Source: Paracoccaceae bacterium (GTDB lineage Bacteria; Pseudomonadota; Alphaproteobacteria; Rhodobacterales; Rhodobacteraceae). From it: DNA of 5,669 bases. Of this stretch, positions 1 through 5,669 are shown piece after piece. Below the pieces are notes generated by a model that was not told the origin of the DNA, made no database searches, and worked only from the letters and a program-made list of their open reading frames with translations. Both the position numbers and the translations under genes were made by a program. The first letter of the stretch is position 1. Each line of letters opens with the position of its first letter. Where the stretch lies: assembly GCA_007134805.1 (NCBI GenBank), contig SLKB01000365.1:1-5669 (forward strand). Reading direction: 5' to 3'.

Positions 1-1778
1 AAGAGTTCCCAGCACGGGAACGAGACGACGCGCGTTCCGATCCCTTTCTCCTGCAGCATGTCGCGCGCCACCATCGCGATCTCCACTTCCGAGCCGCTGG
101 CCATCAGGAGCGCCTGACGCTTGCCCTCGGCCTCGGCCAGGACATAGGCGCCCTGCGCGGTAAGGTTGCGGATCTTGTGCTCGCGCCGAAGGGTCGGCAG
201 GTTCTGGCGGCTGAGAGCCAGGACCGCCGGTGTCCGCGTGCTCGTCAGCGCCAGTTCCCAGGCCTCGGCGGTCTCGATCGTATCGCAGGGGCGGTAGACA
301 TGAATGTTCGGGGTCGCGCGCAGCATCGCAAGATGTTCGACCGGTTGATGTGTTGGCCCATCCTCGCCAAGGCCGATCGAGTCATGCGTCATGACATATG
401 TCACCGGCACCCCCATCAGCGCTGACAGCCGCATTGCACCGCGCGCATAATCGGCAAAGCAAAGGAACGTGCCACCGTATGGTTTCAGCCCTCCATGCAG
501 CGACAGCCCGTTCATCGCCGCGGCCATGCCATGTTCGCGGATGCCGAAATAGACATAGCGCCCCTTGCGATCCTCGGGAGAGAACACGCCCAGGCCGGCG
601 GTCTTGGTATTGTTCGAGCCAGTCAGATCAGCCGAGCCGCCGATTGTTTCGGGCATGACCTCGTTGACGACTTCAAGCACCATTTCGGAGGATTTGCGCG
701 TTGCAACCTTGGGGGCCGATTCTGAGATCTGCTTTTTCAGCGCACGCAGCGCTGGGATCAATTTCTTTGGCGGCTCGCCGGCCATGCGCCGGGTGAATTC
801 GGCCTGTTTGGCGGATGAGAGCTTGGCGAGGCGCGCATCCCATTCGGCGCGCGCTGCAGCGCCGCGCGCCCCGATCTGTCGCCACGACGTCAGGATGTCC
901 TCTGGGATCTCGAAGGCGGGATGGGGCCAGCCATAGATCTCCTTTGTCCGGGCGATTTCTTCGTCGCCAAGGGGCGATCCATGCGCGCCCGAGGTGCCTG
1001 CCTTGGCCGGGCTGCCGAAACCGATCACGGTCTTGCAATCGATCAGCACGGGGAGATCGCTCTCGCGAGCCTCGTTCAGGGCCCTGTCGATCCCGGCCGG
1101 GTCATGCCCGTCGCAGGACAGCACGTTCCAGCCGGCAGCCGCAAATCGCGCGCGTTGATCCGTCCGGTCCGAGAGGCTGACCGCGCCATCGATCGTGATG
1201 TCATTGTTGTCCCACATCACGATCAGTTTCGAGAGCTTCTGATGCCCGGCAAGCCCGATTGCCTCGTGGCTGATCCCCTCCATCAGGCAGCCGTCACCCG
1301 CGAAGACATAGGTGTGGTGATCCACCACCTTCGCCCCGAACTCGGCGCGGAGCTTCTCCTCGGCCATCGCAAAGCCCGCGGCATTGGCGATCCCCTGCCC
1401 CAGCGGCCCGGTCGTCGTCTCGACCCCGCTGACATGGCCATATTCCGGGTGCCCGGCCGTGATCGCGCCCAACTGACGGAAATTCCGGATCTGGTCGAGG
1501 GTCATGTCTCTGTAACCAGTTAGGTAAAGCAGCGCATAGATAAGCATCGAACCATGCCCCGCAGATAGGATGAACCGGTCTCGGTCTGGCCAGTCCGGAG
1601 CGGCCGCGTCGAATTTCAAATGGTTCTCGAAGAGCACCGTGGCGACATCTGCCATGCCCATAGGCATGCCCGGGTGCCCTGATTTCGCCGCCTGCACTGC
1701 GTCCATGGCCAATGTCCGGATGGCGGTCGCCTTTTTCCAGTGAGCGGGGTGCGCGTCGCGCAGGGCTGCGATGTCCAC
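1..1778 (-). CDS. tkt: Transketolase, C-terminus cut by window start
   Basis: Transketolase (EC 2.2.1.1) is a cytosolic thiamine-diphosphate enzyme that moves two-carbon ketol units between sugar phosphates in the pentose phosphate pathway and, in autotrophs, the Calvin cycle. The visible part is 592 codons plus two bases. The family is usually about 660-670 residues, so some 70-80 C-terminal residues lie outside. Visible motifs are SGHPG (His35), [13 protein letters not shown] (72-84), [10 protein letters not shown] (124-133), the ThDP/metal site GDGCLMEG (161-168) with DNND (190-193), GAHG (His267), FGIREHGM with the catalytic Glu at 415, FADYAR (441-446) and GEDGPTHQP (His477). N-terminal ThDP-binding, pyrimidine-binding and the start of the C-terminal domain are present in order. 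The start is GTG at 1778: AAGGAAG lies 7 bases upstream, and the next in-frame Met (residue 25) would remove conserved sequence. The frame is open throughout with no damage. It is divergent from the zauP-zapA operon. Confidence 0.97.
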   Translation of the reverse strand, partial: MDIAALRDAHPAHWKKATAIRTLAMDAVQAAKSGHPGMPMGMADVATVLFENHLKFDAAAPDWPDRDRFILSAGHGSMLIYALLYLTGYRDMTLDQIRNFRQLGAITAGHPEYGHVSGVETTTGPLGQGIANAAGFAMAEEKLRAEFGAKVVDHHTYVFAGDGCLMEGISHEAIGLAGHQKLSKLIVMWDNNDITIDGAVSLSDRTDQRARFAAAGWNVLSCDGHDPAGIDRALNEARESDLPVLIDCKTVIGFGSPAKAGTSGAHGSPLGDEEIARTKEIYGWPHPAFEIPEDILTSWRQIGARGAAARAEWDARLAKLSSAKQAEFTRRMAGEPPKKLIPALRALKKQISESAPKVATRKSSEMVLEVVNEVMPETIGGSADLTGSNNTKTAGLGVFSPEDRKGRYVYFGIREHGMAAAMNGLSLHGGLKPYGGTFLCFADYARGAMRLSALMGVPVTYVMTHDSIGLGEDGPTHQPVEHLAMLRATPNIHVYRPCDTIETAEAWELALTSTRTPAVLALSRQNLPTLRREHKIRNLTAQGAYVLAEAEGKRQALLMASGSEVEIAMVARDMLQEKGIGTRVVSFPCWEL

Positions 1779-1805
1779 GGATATGCTTCCTTGTTACGTG
1801 CCGAT

Positions 1806-1821
1806 GTTAGCGCCGTCTAAC
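1806..1821. promoter_or_regulatory. Inverted repeat GTTAG-N6-CTAAC in the tkt leader (possible operator)
   Basis: The two 5-base arms are perfect reverse complements around a 6-base spacer, 28 bases upstream of the transketolase start. The layout also fits the loose TNA-N7/8-TNA pattern of LysR-type (CbbR-like) sites, which is of interest because transketolase is a Calvin-cycle enzyme. The pattern is very degenerate, so the regulator assignment is a guess. The repeat could be chance. Confidence 0.25.
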
Positions 1822-1931
1822 CAGTAGGCGGCGCAAGATCAAGCGAAGGGCCGCGCATCCTGCCCTGTTCATCGGGTAGCAATACCGCATCATGTTGGAA
1901 ATGCCTGTCAATGGCGATAGGCTCAACTCTG

Positions 1932-1960
1932 TTTTGTGGTCGTGGCGCATGCCGTATGAT
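1932..1960 (+). promoter_or_regulatory. Candidate sigma-70 promoter for zauP-zapA
   Basis: A good -10 hexamer TATGAT lies at 1955-1960 (five of six matches to TATAAT). It is preceded by a weak -35: TTTTGT at 1932-1937 with 17-base spacing, or TTGTGG at 1934-1939 with 15-base spacing. Transcription would begin near 1967, giving a leader of about 100 bases before the zauP start. The weak -35 makes this tentative. Confidence 0.3.
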
Positions 1961-2032
1961 TCGCACGGGTGGCCCCATGCGGCGATTGCGTGTAAAGGGG
2001 CGCGGCGAACGTGCGAGACGATATCGGTTAGG

Positions 2033-2043
2033 ACCGCAGCGGT
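2033..2043. promoter_or_regulatory. Perfect 11-base palindrome ACCGCAGCGGT upstream of the zauP ribosome site
   Basis: The arms ACCGC and GCGGT flank a single A. The element ends 7 bases before the AAGGAAG Shine-Dalgarno at 2051-2057, where a bound protein or a small RNA hairpin could influence zauP-zapA expression. No regulator can be named from it, and a palindrome of this length in GC-rich DNA can occur by chance. Confidence 0.2.
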
Positions 2044-2067
2044 AAGTGACAAGGAAGCCATACGCGC

Positions 2068-2559
2068 ATGACGAAACTCGCCGAGCTTGAAAAACGCATA
2101 GATCGCGCGCTCGAACGCATCGCGCACGCGGCCGCGACAATGCGCGCTGCGCAGCCGGCGCCGGCTGCATCAGGGGGTGATTCATCCGAAAACCGCGCTC
2201 AACTCGAAAGCGAGCGCGCGCGCAATGCCGATTTGACAGAGCGCCTCGAGATGCTGCGACAGCGACATGACGGCGCCGTCACCACTCTGGAGCGGCGGCT
2301 GGCGCGACTGATGGAGCAGCTTGACCTACAGAGCCTGGAAATGCTGCGCCTGAAGAAGGCCAATACCAAGCTTATCGAGGCCAATCGCCAGTTGCGCGAG
2401 GGTAATGAGGCGCAGGTCATCGAGCCCAGCGCCATCAACCGCTCGCTGGTTGCCGAACTTGAGGCGCTGCGGGCCGAACGGGCCGCCGAGTTGGCCGAAA
2501 TGGAAGACGTGCTGGCCGAACTGAAACCCCTGCTGAGTTCCGAGGAAAGCCATGCCTGA
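2068..2559 (+). CDS. zauP: Coiled-coil protein upstream of ZapA, probable ZauP-type Z-ring factor
   Basis: This 163-residue soluble protein has no signal peptide or membrane segment and is almost wholly charged helix rich in Glu, Arg, Ala and Leu. Three parts can be seen: a short N-terminal helix (about 1-28), an Ala/Pro/Gly linker (about 29-40), and a long coiled coil (about 41-115) followed after a break at 116-122 (IEPSAIN) by a final helix to about 157. In Caulobacter, ZauP ('ZapA upstream protein') is a coiled-coil protein encoded just before zapA that binds ZapA and focuses the FtsZ ring. The same architecture and gene order lead to this call. The ATG at 2068 has AAGGAAG ten bases upstream. 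The stop overlaps the zapA start by 8 bases, so translation is probably coupled. Low-complexity coiled coils are hard to assign by eye, so family membership is inferred mainly from context. Confidence 0.75.
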   Translation: MTKLAELEKRIDRALERIAHAAATMRAAQPAPAASGGDSSENRAQLESERARNADLTERLEMLRQRHDGAVTTLERRLARLMEQLDLQSLEMLRLKKANTKLIEANRQLREGNEAQVIEPSAINRSLVAELEALRAERAAELAEMEDVLAELKPLLSSEESHA

Positions 2560-2947
2560 ACAGAAAATATCGATCGGTCACAAGGAATTCAGCGTCGCGT
2601 GTCAGCCGGGAGAAGAGAAATTTCTTCTGGCCGCCGCAGCGATGCTGGATGCTGAAGCCCGGACGCTGCTCAATCAGATCGGGCGCGTTCCGGCAGAGCG
2701 GATGCTGCTGATGGCGGGGCTGATGCTGGCAGACAAGACCGCCGAGGTCGAAGACCAGCTCAAGGCCGCCGAGGCCGATATCTCATCGCTGCGCGACGAG
2801 ATATCGCGGCTGCACGCCCGCCCCGAGCCCAGCCCGCGTCGGGTCGAGGTGCCTGTCATCCCGGGCCATGTGACGGACACGCTCGCCGAACTCGCCGCCC
2901 GCGCCGAAGCTGTCGCCGAGGATCTTGAGAAGCGGAACTCTGCCTGA
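2552..2947 (+). CDS. zapA: Cell division protein ZapA
   Basis: ZapA is a cytoplasmic protein that binds FtsZ and promotes bundling of protofilaments in the division ring. The 131-residue product shows the family pattern: a short beta-rich head with ISIGHKEFSVACQPGEE (6-22), then FLLAAAAMLDAEARTLL (24-40), the conserved GRVPAERMLLMAGLMLADK segment (44-62), and a coiled-coil helix to about residue 90. A Pro/Arg-rich tail from about 91 to 131 extends beyond the roughly 100-110 residues typical of ZapA and ends in another Ala/Glu-rich helix. Such C-terminal extensions seem common in alphaproteobacterial versions, but I cannot check this. The ATG at 2552 lies inside the end of the upstream coiled-coil gene, with GAGGAA at 2542-2547, four bases from the start. 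This supports translational coupling and roughly matched synthesis of the two proteins. Confidence 0.93.
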   Translation: MPEQKISIGHKEFSVACQPGEEKFLLAAAAMLDAEARTLLNQIGRVPAERMLLMAGLMLADKTAEVEDQLKAAEADISSLRDEISRLHARPEPSPRRVEVPVIPGHVTDTLAELAARAEAVAEDLEKRNSA

Positions 2948-3150
2948 CCGAGCACCGCGTGCCGGCGCCAGGGCTCGATGACGCTTCGCAGCGCGCTTTC
3001 AACCGATGGCACGGATCGATGCATCGCCGGCGTGAACAGTGCAGATGAGTGCGCCTTGCTACCCGAAAATCGTGATTTTCTCTCCTGACCCTTGAGGCGC
3101 GTCGCGGCACACACAGCGACATGCCTGCCACAGGGCTGGATCAGGCAGGG
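2938..3150 (+). ncRNA. ssrS: Structured RNA candidate directly 3' of zapA, possibly 6S RNA
   Basis: 6S RNA mimics an open promoter and binds sigma-70 RNA polymerase. It is about 180-220 nt long and in many proteobacteria is encoded right after zapA. Here the roughly 213-base stretch overlapping and following the zapA stop shows three nested pairings on the plus strand. A 10-base closing stem (2938-2947 with 3141-3150) contains one G-U pair. An 8-base arm (3050-3057 with 3094-3101) contains two G-U pairs. A perfect apical hairpin GAAAAT-CGTG-ATTTTC lies at 3065-3080. Length, position and long-arm architecture fit 6S RNA. Against it, the segments between closing stem and arm are uneven (102 and 39 bases), I could not assign the conserved central bubble, and the usual downstream 5-formyl-THF cyclo-ligase gene is absent. 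Exact ends are unknown. It could instead be the zapA 3' UTR with a terminator. Confidence 0.4.
3124..3149. terminator. Weak hairpin between the convergent zapA and anti-sigma genes
   Basis: CCTGCC (3124-3129) pairs perfectly with GGCAGG (3144-3149) across a 14-base loop. It sits just past the minus-strand anti-sigma stop and at the end of the structured region after zapA, so it could slow transcription from either side. Neither side shows a run of T, so it is not a classic intrinsic terminator. Its right arm is also used by the closing stem of the RNA candidate, so the two folds exclude each other. Confidence 0.25.
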
Positions 3151-3161
3151 CGGAGTGCAGA

Positions 3162-3605
3162 TCAACCTGCTTCACCGGAGACGGCCACCGGAATCGAAAA
3201 CCGCAGGATGTTGCGCCCATCCTCGTGCAGATATTTCAGGGTTCGCGTCAGGCTCCGGATTATGAACCACCCATAGCCGCCCTCTGCAAGTTCGGTTGGC
3301 GAGGGCGTGGATCTGCCGAGGATCGAAGGATCGAACTTTGCACCTAGGTCTGTGATCTCGCAATCGAGCGAGGTTTCCCCCAAATCCAGCTCGAGTTTGA
3401 TCCAACCGCTTCCGTCCCGATACCCGTGCCGGGCGATGTTGCTCAGCGCTTCGGCGAGCACGAGGTTGAGATCTTCGATCCATTCGCGTTTGATCCGGCG
3501 CGCGCGCAGATAGACAGCGACATGCTCCAACGCCTCTCTGATCTCGCACAGACTCCCTTGGCATTCCAGTTCCAGACGACTGCCAAAGGTTTTCAGATCT
3601 GTCAT
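3162..3605 (-). CDS. rbaW: Anti-sigma factor / serine-protein kinase, RsbW-SpoIIAB type (RbaW-like)
   Basis: This 147-residue cytoplasmic protein is a GHKL-fold ATPase of the RsbW/SpoIIAB group. Members hold a sigma factor inactive and phosphorylate their STAS antagonist on serine; when the antagonist is unphosphorylated, it captures the kinase and frees the sigma factor. The ATP-binding boxes are visible: N-box LAEALSNIARHGY (about 50-62, with Glu52 and Asn56), G1 box DLGAKFDP (86-93), and the glycine-rich lid GGYGWFII (109-116), followed by LRFSIP near the end. The ATG at 3605 is fixed by an in-frame stop four codons upstream, with a GAGGGAAGG ribosome site. It follows the STAS gene by 77 bases on the same strand, so they are probably co-transcribed. 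In Rhodobacter capsulatus the RbaV/RbaW pair affects gene transfer agent production; orthology here is inferred from type and order only. No sigma gene or PP2C phosphatase is adjacent. Confidence 0.9.
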   Translation of the reverse strand: MTDLKTFGSRLELECQGSLCEIREALEHVAVYLRARRIKREWIEDLNLVLAEALSNIARHGYRDGSGWIKLELDLGETSLDCEITDLGAKFDPSILGRSTPSPTELAEGGYGWFIIRSLTRTLKYLHEDGRNILRFSIPVAVSGEAG

Positions 3606-3618
3606 GGCCTTCCCTCAC

Positions 3619-3635
3619 GCAGCATATCCGGCTGC
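3619..3635. repeat. Small hairpin GCAGC-N7-GCTGC before the anti-sigma ribosome site
   Basis: On the minus strand this 5-base stem with a 7-base loop lies immediately upstream of the GAGGGAAGG ribosome site of the anti-sigma gene, inside the 77-base spacer after the STAS gene. It could help set the ratio of antagonist to kinase. The stem is short and the role is speculative. Confidence 0.2.
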
Positions 3636-3682
3636 ATCCCGCCTTGTGGTCCCGACCTGCGCATCCAAGTCAGGCATTTGCG

Positions 3683-4024
3683 TCATTCAGCGGCCTTCAT
3701 GGAGTCGATGACAGGTGCCCGATCATGGATCTTGAAAACCGTGTCCATGCGGGTCAGCCGGAACAGTTTGCGCACGCCCGAGGTGAGCCCCGCGATTTCC
3801 AGTGGTCGCTCCGGCCCGAGAAGTTTCATCGCGCCCACAATTGCGCCGAGGCCACTACTATCCAGAAACTCCACCTTCGAGAGATCGAGGATGACCGGAC
3901 TACCCTCCTGCGTGGTCGATTCGCGCACCATGTCCTTGAAGGTCAGGGCAAGGGCGGCATCAAGCCGCGTTTCTTCAACGGCGATCACCAGCGCATCGCC
4001 GGCGCGACCAAGAGTGAATTGCAT
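3683..4024 (-). CDS. rbaV: Anti-sigma factor antagonist, STAS domain, RsbV/SpoIIAA type (RbaV-like)
   Basis: A single STAS domain fills this 113-residue cytoplasmic protein. The hallmark is VILDLSKVEFLDSSGLGAIV (44-63): Ser57 in DSSGLG aligns with the serine that the partner kinase phosphorylates in SpoIIAA/RsbV. The fold runs from the N-terminal strand (MQFTLGRAGDALVIAV) through the phospho-site strand and helix to LEIAGLTSGVRKLFRLTRMD (75-94), typical of the family. I chose the ATG at 4024 because AAGGA sits 6 bases upstream; starting at 4069 would add 15 residues unlike any STAS N-terminus and no evident ribosome site. It lies first in a two-gene unit with the anti-sigma kinase downstream, the usual partner-switch order, and is divergent from the thiolase gene 92 bases away. 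The activating phosphatase (RsbU/P-like) and target sigma factor are not in the window. Confidence 0.9.
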   Translation of the reverse strand: MQFTLGRAGDALVIAVEETRLDAALALTFKDMVRESTTQEGSPVILDLSKVEFLDSSGLGAIVGAMKLLGPERPLEIAGLTSGVRKLFRLTRMDTVFKIHDRAPVIDSMKAAE

Positions 4025-4116
4025 GAGGAGTCCTTTCCCATCTCTCCGATGTGGCGAGAGTAGAAGCAAAGTGTTACCAGATGATTGTCGAAACCGTCTG
4101 CAAGGGGAGACAGGCG
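4025..4116. other. Divergent control region between the STAS gene and the thiolase gene
   Basis: These 92 bases must carry the start signals for both directions: a ribosome site AAGGA for the minus-strand STAS gene and AGGGGAGA at 4103-4110 for the plus-strand thiolase. The middle is comparatively AT-rich (about 4061-4095). I see no strong -35/-10 pair in either direction and no GGAAC-N16/17-CGTT element of the EcfG general stress type. Confidence 0.6.
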
Positions 4117-5295
4117 ATGAAAAACGTGGCTATTCTCGGCGCTGCGCGCACTGCGATGGGCGGCTTGCAGGGGGTGTTTTCCGACCTGCCCGCGGCGGAA
4201 CTTGGCGGCGCTGCGATCGCGGCGGCGCTCAACGCCTCCGGGAGCGCGCCCGAGGATGTGGATGAGGTCATCCTCGGCTGCGTGTTGCCAGCAGGACAGG
4301 GTCAGGCACCGGCCCGGCAGGCAGGGTTCAAGGCCGGACTGACCGAGGCAACGCCTGCCACGACCCTGAACAAAATGTGTGGCTCGGGCATGAAGGCTGC
4401 GATGATCGCGCATGACCAGATCGCCCTCGGCGCGAATGGCATCGTCGTCGCGGGCGGCATGGAGAGCATGTCGCGCGCACCCTATCTGCTGCCGCGCATG
4501 CGGGCCGGGGCACGGCTCGGCCATGAGCGCGTGGTCGATCACATGTTTCTCGACGGGCTCGAAGATGCCTACGAGCCCGGCCGGCTGATGGGCAGCTTTG
4601 CCGAGGATTGCGCAGAGCATTTCCAGTTCACTCGCGAGGCGCAAGATGCATATGCGCTGGGTTCGCTCTCGCGGGCCCTCGCCGCGCAATCGGATGGGGC
4701 CTTTGCAGCGGAAATCGCGCCCGTGACCGTCACCACACGCAAGGGGCCAGTCGAGGTTTCGAGCGATGAGCAACCCGCCTCGGCCCGGCCCGAGAAGATC
4801 CCGCATCTCAAACCGGCCTTCCGGCAGGGTGGGACTGTAACGGCCGCAAATGCGTCGTCGATCTCGGATGGCGCGGCGGTACTCGTCATGGCGTCGCTCG
4901 ACGCAGCCGAGGCGCGGGGCTGCGCCCCGCGCGCCTTCCTGCGCGGCCATGCAAGTCACGCACAAGCACCGCGCTGGTTCACGACCGCCCCTGTCCCCGC
5001 GGCCCACAAGCTGATGGAACAGTTGGGCTGGGGGATCGGCGATGTCGACCTTTGGGAAGTCAACGAGGCTTTTGCCGTCGTGCCCATGGCCTTCATGCGC
5101 GAGATGGGCCTGCCGCATGACATCGTCAACGTCAATGGCGGGGCCTGCGCGCTCGGACATCCGATCGGCGCGTCGGGTGCGCGGATCGTCGTCACGCTCT
5201 TGCATGCGCTGGAGGCACGCGGTCTGAAACGCGGGATTGCCGCGATCTGCATCGGCGGCGGCGAAGGCACGGCCGTCGCGATCGAACGGCCCTGA
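4117..5295 (+). CDS. Thiolase, probable acetyl-CoA C-acetyltransferase
   Basis: The 392-residue product is a full-length thiolase II enzyme. Such enzymes condense two acetyl-CoA to acetoacetyl-CoA or cleave it, at the entry of polyhydroxybutyrate and ketone-body metabolism or the end of fatty acid breakdown. All catalytic elements are in place: nucleophile Cys88 in NKMCGSGMKA, GGMESMS (113-119), NEAFA (316-320), His348 in GGACALGHPIGASG, and Cys378 in CIGGGEGTA. Positions nearly equal those of the Zoogloea biosynthetic thiolase (89/348/378). The substrate loop MFLDGLEDAY-x4-LMGSFAE fits short-chain acetoacetyl-CoA thiolases. The ATG at 4117 has AGGGGAGA six bases upstream and begins directly with the typical KNVAILGAARTAMG strand; an upstream in-frame ATG at 4051 would add 22 unlikely residues. 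No phaB (acetoacetyl-CoA reductase) follows, so a PHB-specific symbol is not justified. The methionine sulfoxide reductase gene follows after 24 bases. Confidence 0.92.
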   Translation: MKNVAILGAARTAMGGLQGVFSDLPAAELGGAAIAAALNASGSAPEDVDEVILGCVLPAGQGQAPARQAGFKAGLTEATPATTLNKMCGSGMKAAMIAHDQIALGANGIVVAGGMESMSRAPYLLPRMRAGARLGHERVVDHMFLDGLEDAYEPGRLMGSFAEDCAEHFQFTREAQDAYALGSLSRALAAQSDGAFAAEIAPVTVTTRKGPVEVSSDEQPASARPEKIPHLKPAFRQGGTVTAANASSISDGAAVLVMASLDAAEARGCAPRAFLRGHASHAQAPRWFTTAPVPAAHKLMEQLGWGIGDVDLWEVNEAFAVVPMAFMREMGLPHDIVNVNGGACALGHPIGASGARIVVTLLHALEARGLKRGIAAICIGGGEGTAVAIERP

Positions 5296-5319
5296 GCGGG
5301 CGAGAGGAGAGACTAGGAA

Positions 5320-5669
5320 ATGCTCGATTACGACAGCCTCGGCGCACGCATCGCGGCATTGACCGAGGGCGAAGACGATCCGGTCGCTCTGATGGCCACG
5401 CTCGCCTGCGAGATCCATCACGCCGATGATCGCTTCGAATGGACCGGGTTCTACCGCGTAACGGCGTCGCAAGTGCTCAAGATCGGACCCTATCAGGGGG
5501 GCCATGGTTGCCTCACGATCCCGTTTTCGCGCGGGGTCTGCGGGGCTTGCGCCCGCAGCGAAACCGCGCAGATCATCGCAGACGTGGAGGCAGTGGCTGA
5601 CCATATCGCCTGTTCGAGCACCACTCGCTCGGAACTCGTCTTGCCTGTCAAGGATGCGCAAGGCCGCCT
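5320..5669 (+). CDS. msrC: Free methionine-(R)-sulfoxide reductase (GAF type), C-terminus cut by window end
   Basis: This cytosolic enzyme reduces free, not protein-bound, methionine-R-sulfoxide using a GAF-domain active site, regenerated by thioredoxin. The visible 116 residues cover most of the family's usual length of about 160. Diagnostic segments are WTGFYRV (41-47), KIGPYQGGHGCLTIPFSRGVCG (54-75), and HIACSSTTRSELVLPV (95-110). Cys64, Cys74 and Cys98 reproduce the 10- and 24-residue spacing of the three redox cysteines of the E. coli enzyme (84, 94, 118), which strongly supports a working reductase rather than a generic GAF sensor. An additional Cys77 is close to the active site. The ATG at 5320 has AGGAG at 5305-5309. 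The gene begins 24 bases after the thiolase stop on the same strand and is probably co-transcribed with it. The frame is still open at the window end. Confidence 0.93.
   Translation, partial: MLDYDSLGARIAALTEGEDDPVALMATLACEIHHADDRFEWTGFYRVTASQVLKIGPYQGGHGCLTIPFSRGVCGACARSETAQIIADVEAVADHIACSSTTRSELVLPVKDAQGR

Larger units (their letters stand above)
1779..2067. other. Divergent intergenic region between tkt and zauP
   Basis: This stretch separates the minus-strand transketolase from the plus-strand zauP-zapA operon and must hold promoters for both. It contains several short symmetric elements, listed separately, and no convincing open reading frame. Minus-strand ORFs crossing it overlap the zauP start antisense and have unconvincing composition. 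It is somewhat less GC-rich around 1880-1960 than the genes, as expected for a promoter region. Confidence 0.8.

Noticed and set aside
472..481. A GGAAC motif resembling an EcfG -35 element.
   Set aside because: It lies inside the transketolase coding region without a properly spaced CGTT element leading to a gene.
921..1523. A 200-codon plus-strand open frame.
   Set aside because: It is antisense to the conserved core of transketolase and has no ribosome site or recognisable domain.
1807..2185. Minus-strand frames of 106 and 122 codons covering the tkt/zauP intergenic region.
   Set aside because: They run into the transketolase start region and overlap the zauP N-terminus. They lack family features, and composition suggests non-coding sequence.
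2674..3165. A 163-codon minus-strand frame across zapA and the following intergenic region.
   Set aside because: It is Ser/Arg-rich, antisense to zapA, and matches no family I know. Its upstream end overlaps the stop of the anti-sigma gene without an operon-like ribosome site.
3426..4265. A 279-codon plus-strand frame spanning the partner-switch genes antisense and the thiolase start.
   Set aside because: It overlaps three supported genes in other frames, and its translation is low-complexity Arg/Ser-rich sequence.
3985..5661. A 558-codon open frame on the minus strand opposite the thiolase and msrC genes.
   Set aside because: It lies entirely antisense to an intact, motif-complete thiolase and MsrC. 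Its translation is rich in Arg, Asp, His and Cys without recognisable domains, as expected for a shadow frame in high-GC DNA.

Overview
The window looks like chromosomal DNA of a high-GC alphaproteobacterium, most likely from the Rhodobacterales (Rhodobacter/Paracoccus/Roseobacter group). The evidence is the strong G/C preference at third codon positions, a ZauP-like coiled-coil gene overlapping zapA, and an RsbV/RsbW-type pair resembling RbaV/RbaW of Rhodobacter capsulatus. The assignment rests on reading the proteins and gene order, not on a database search.

Layout. (1) Bases 1-1778, minus strand: transketolase, complete at its N-terminus and cut by the window start. (2) 1779-2067: divergent intergenic region with promoter and operator candidates and a nearly identical Shine-Dalgarno leader facing each way. 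(3) 2068-2947, plus strand: a two-gene cell-division operon. A 163-residue coiled-coil protein (probable ZauP) overlaps zapA by 8 bases. (4) 2948-3161: a structured non-coding stretch just 3' of zapA. Its ends can pair and it contains a nested arm with an apical hairpin, so it is a 6S RNA candidate. (5) 3162-4024, minus strand: a partner-switch pair, a STAS anti-sigma antagonist followed by an anti-sigma factor/serine kinase. (6) 4025-4116: short divergent control region. (7) 4117-5669, plus strand: a thiolase (probable acetyl-CoA acetyltransferase), followed after 24 bases by a GAF-type free methionine-(R)-sulfoxide reductase cut by the window end.

How the parts relate. Transketolase serves central carbon metabolism (pentose phosphate and, where present, Calvin cycle). 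ZauP-ZapA would bundle and position the FtsZ ring. If the 6S call is right, that RNA would tune sigma-70 RNA polymerase in stationary phase. The RsbV/RsbW pair would control an unidentified sigma factor or other target encoded elsewhere. The thiolase and MsrC are probably co-transcribed but have no obvious shared pathway.

There is no sign of mobile elements, CRISPR, tRNA or rRNA. The features most worth a second look are the structured RNA candidate after zapA, the orphan partner-switch pair, and the mirrored leaders in the tkt/zauP intergenic region.
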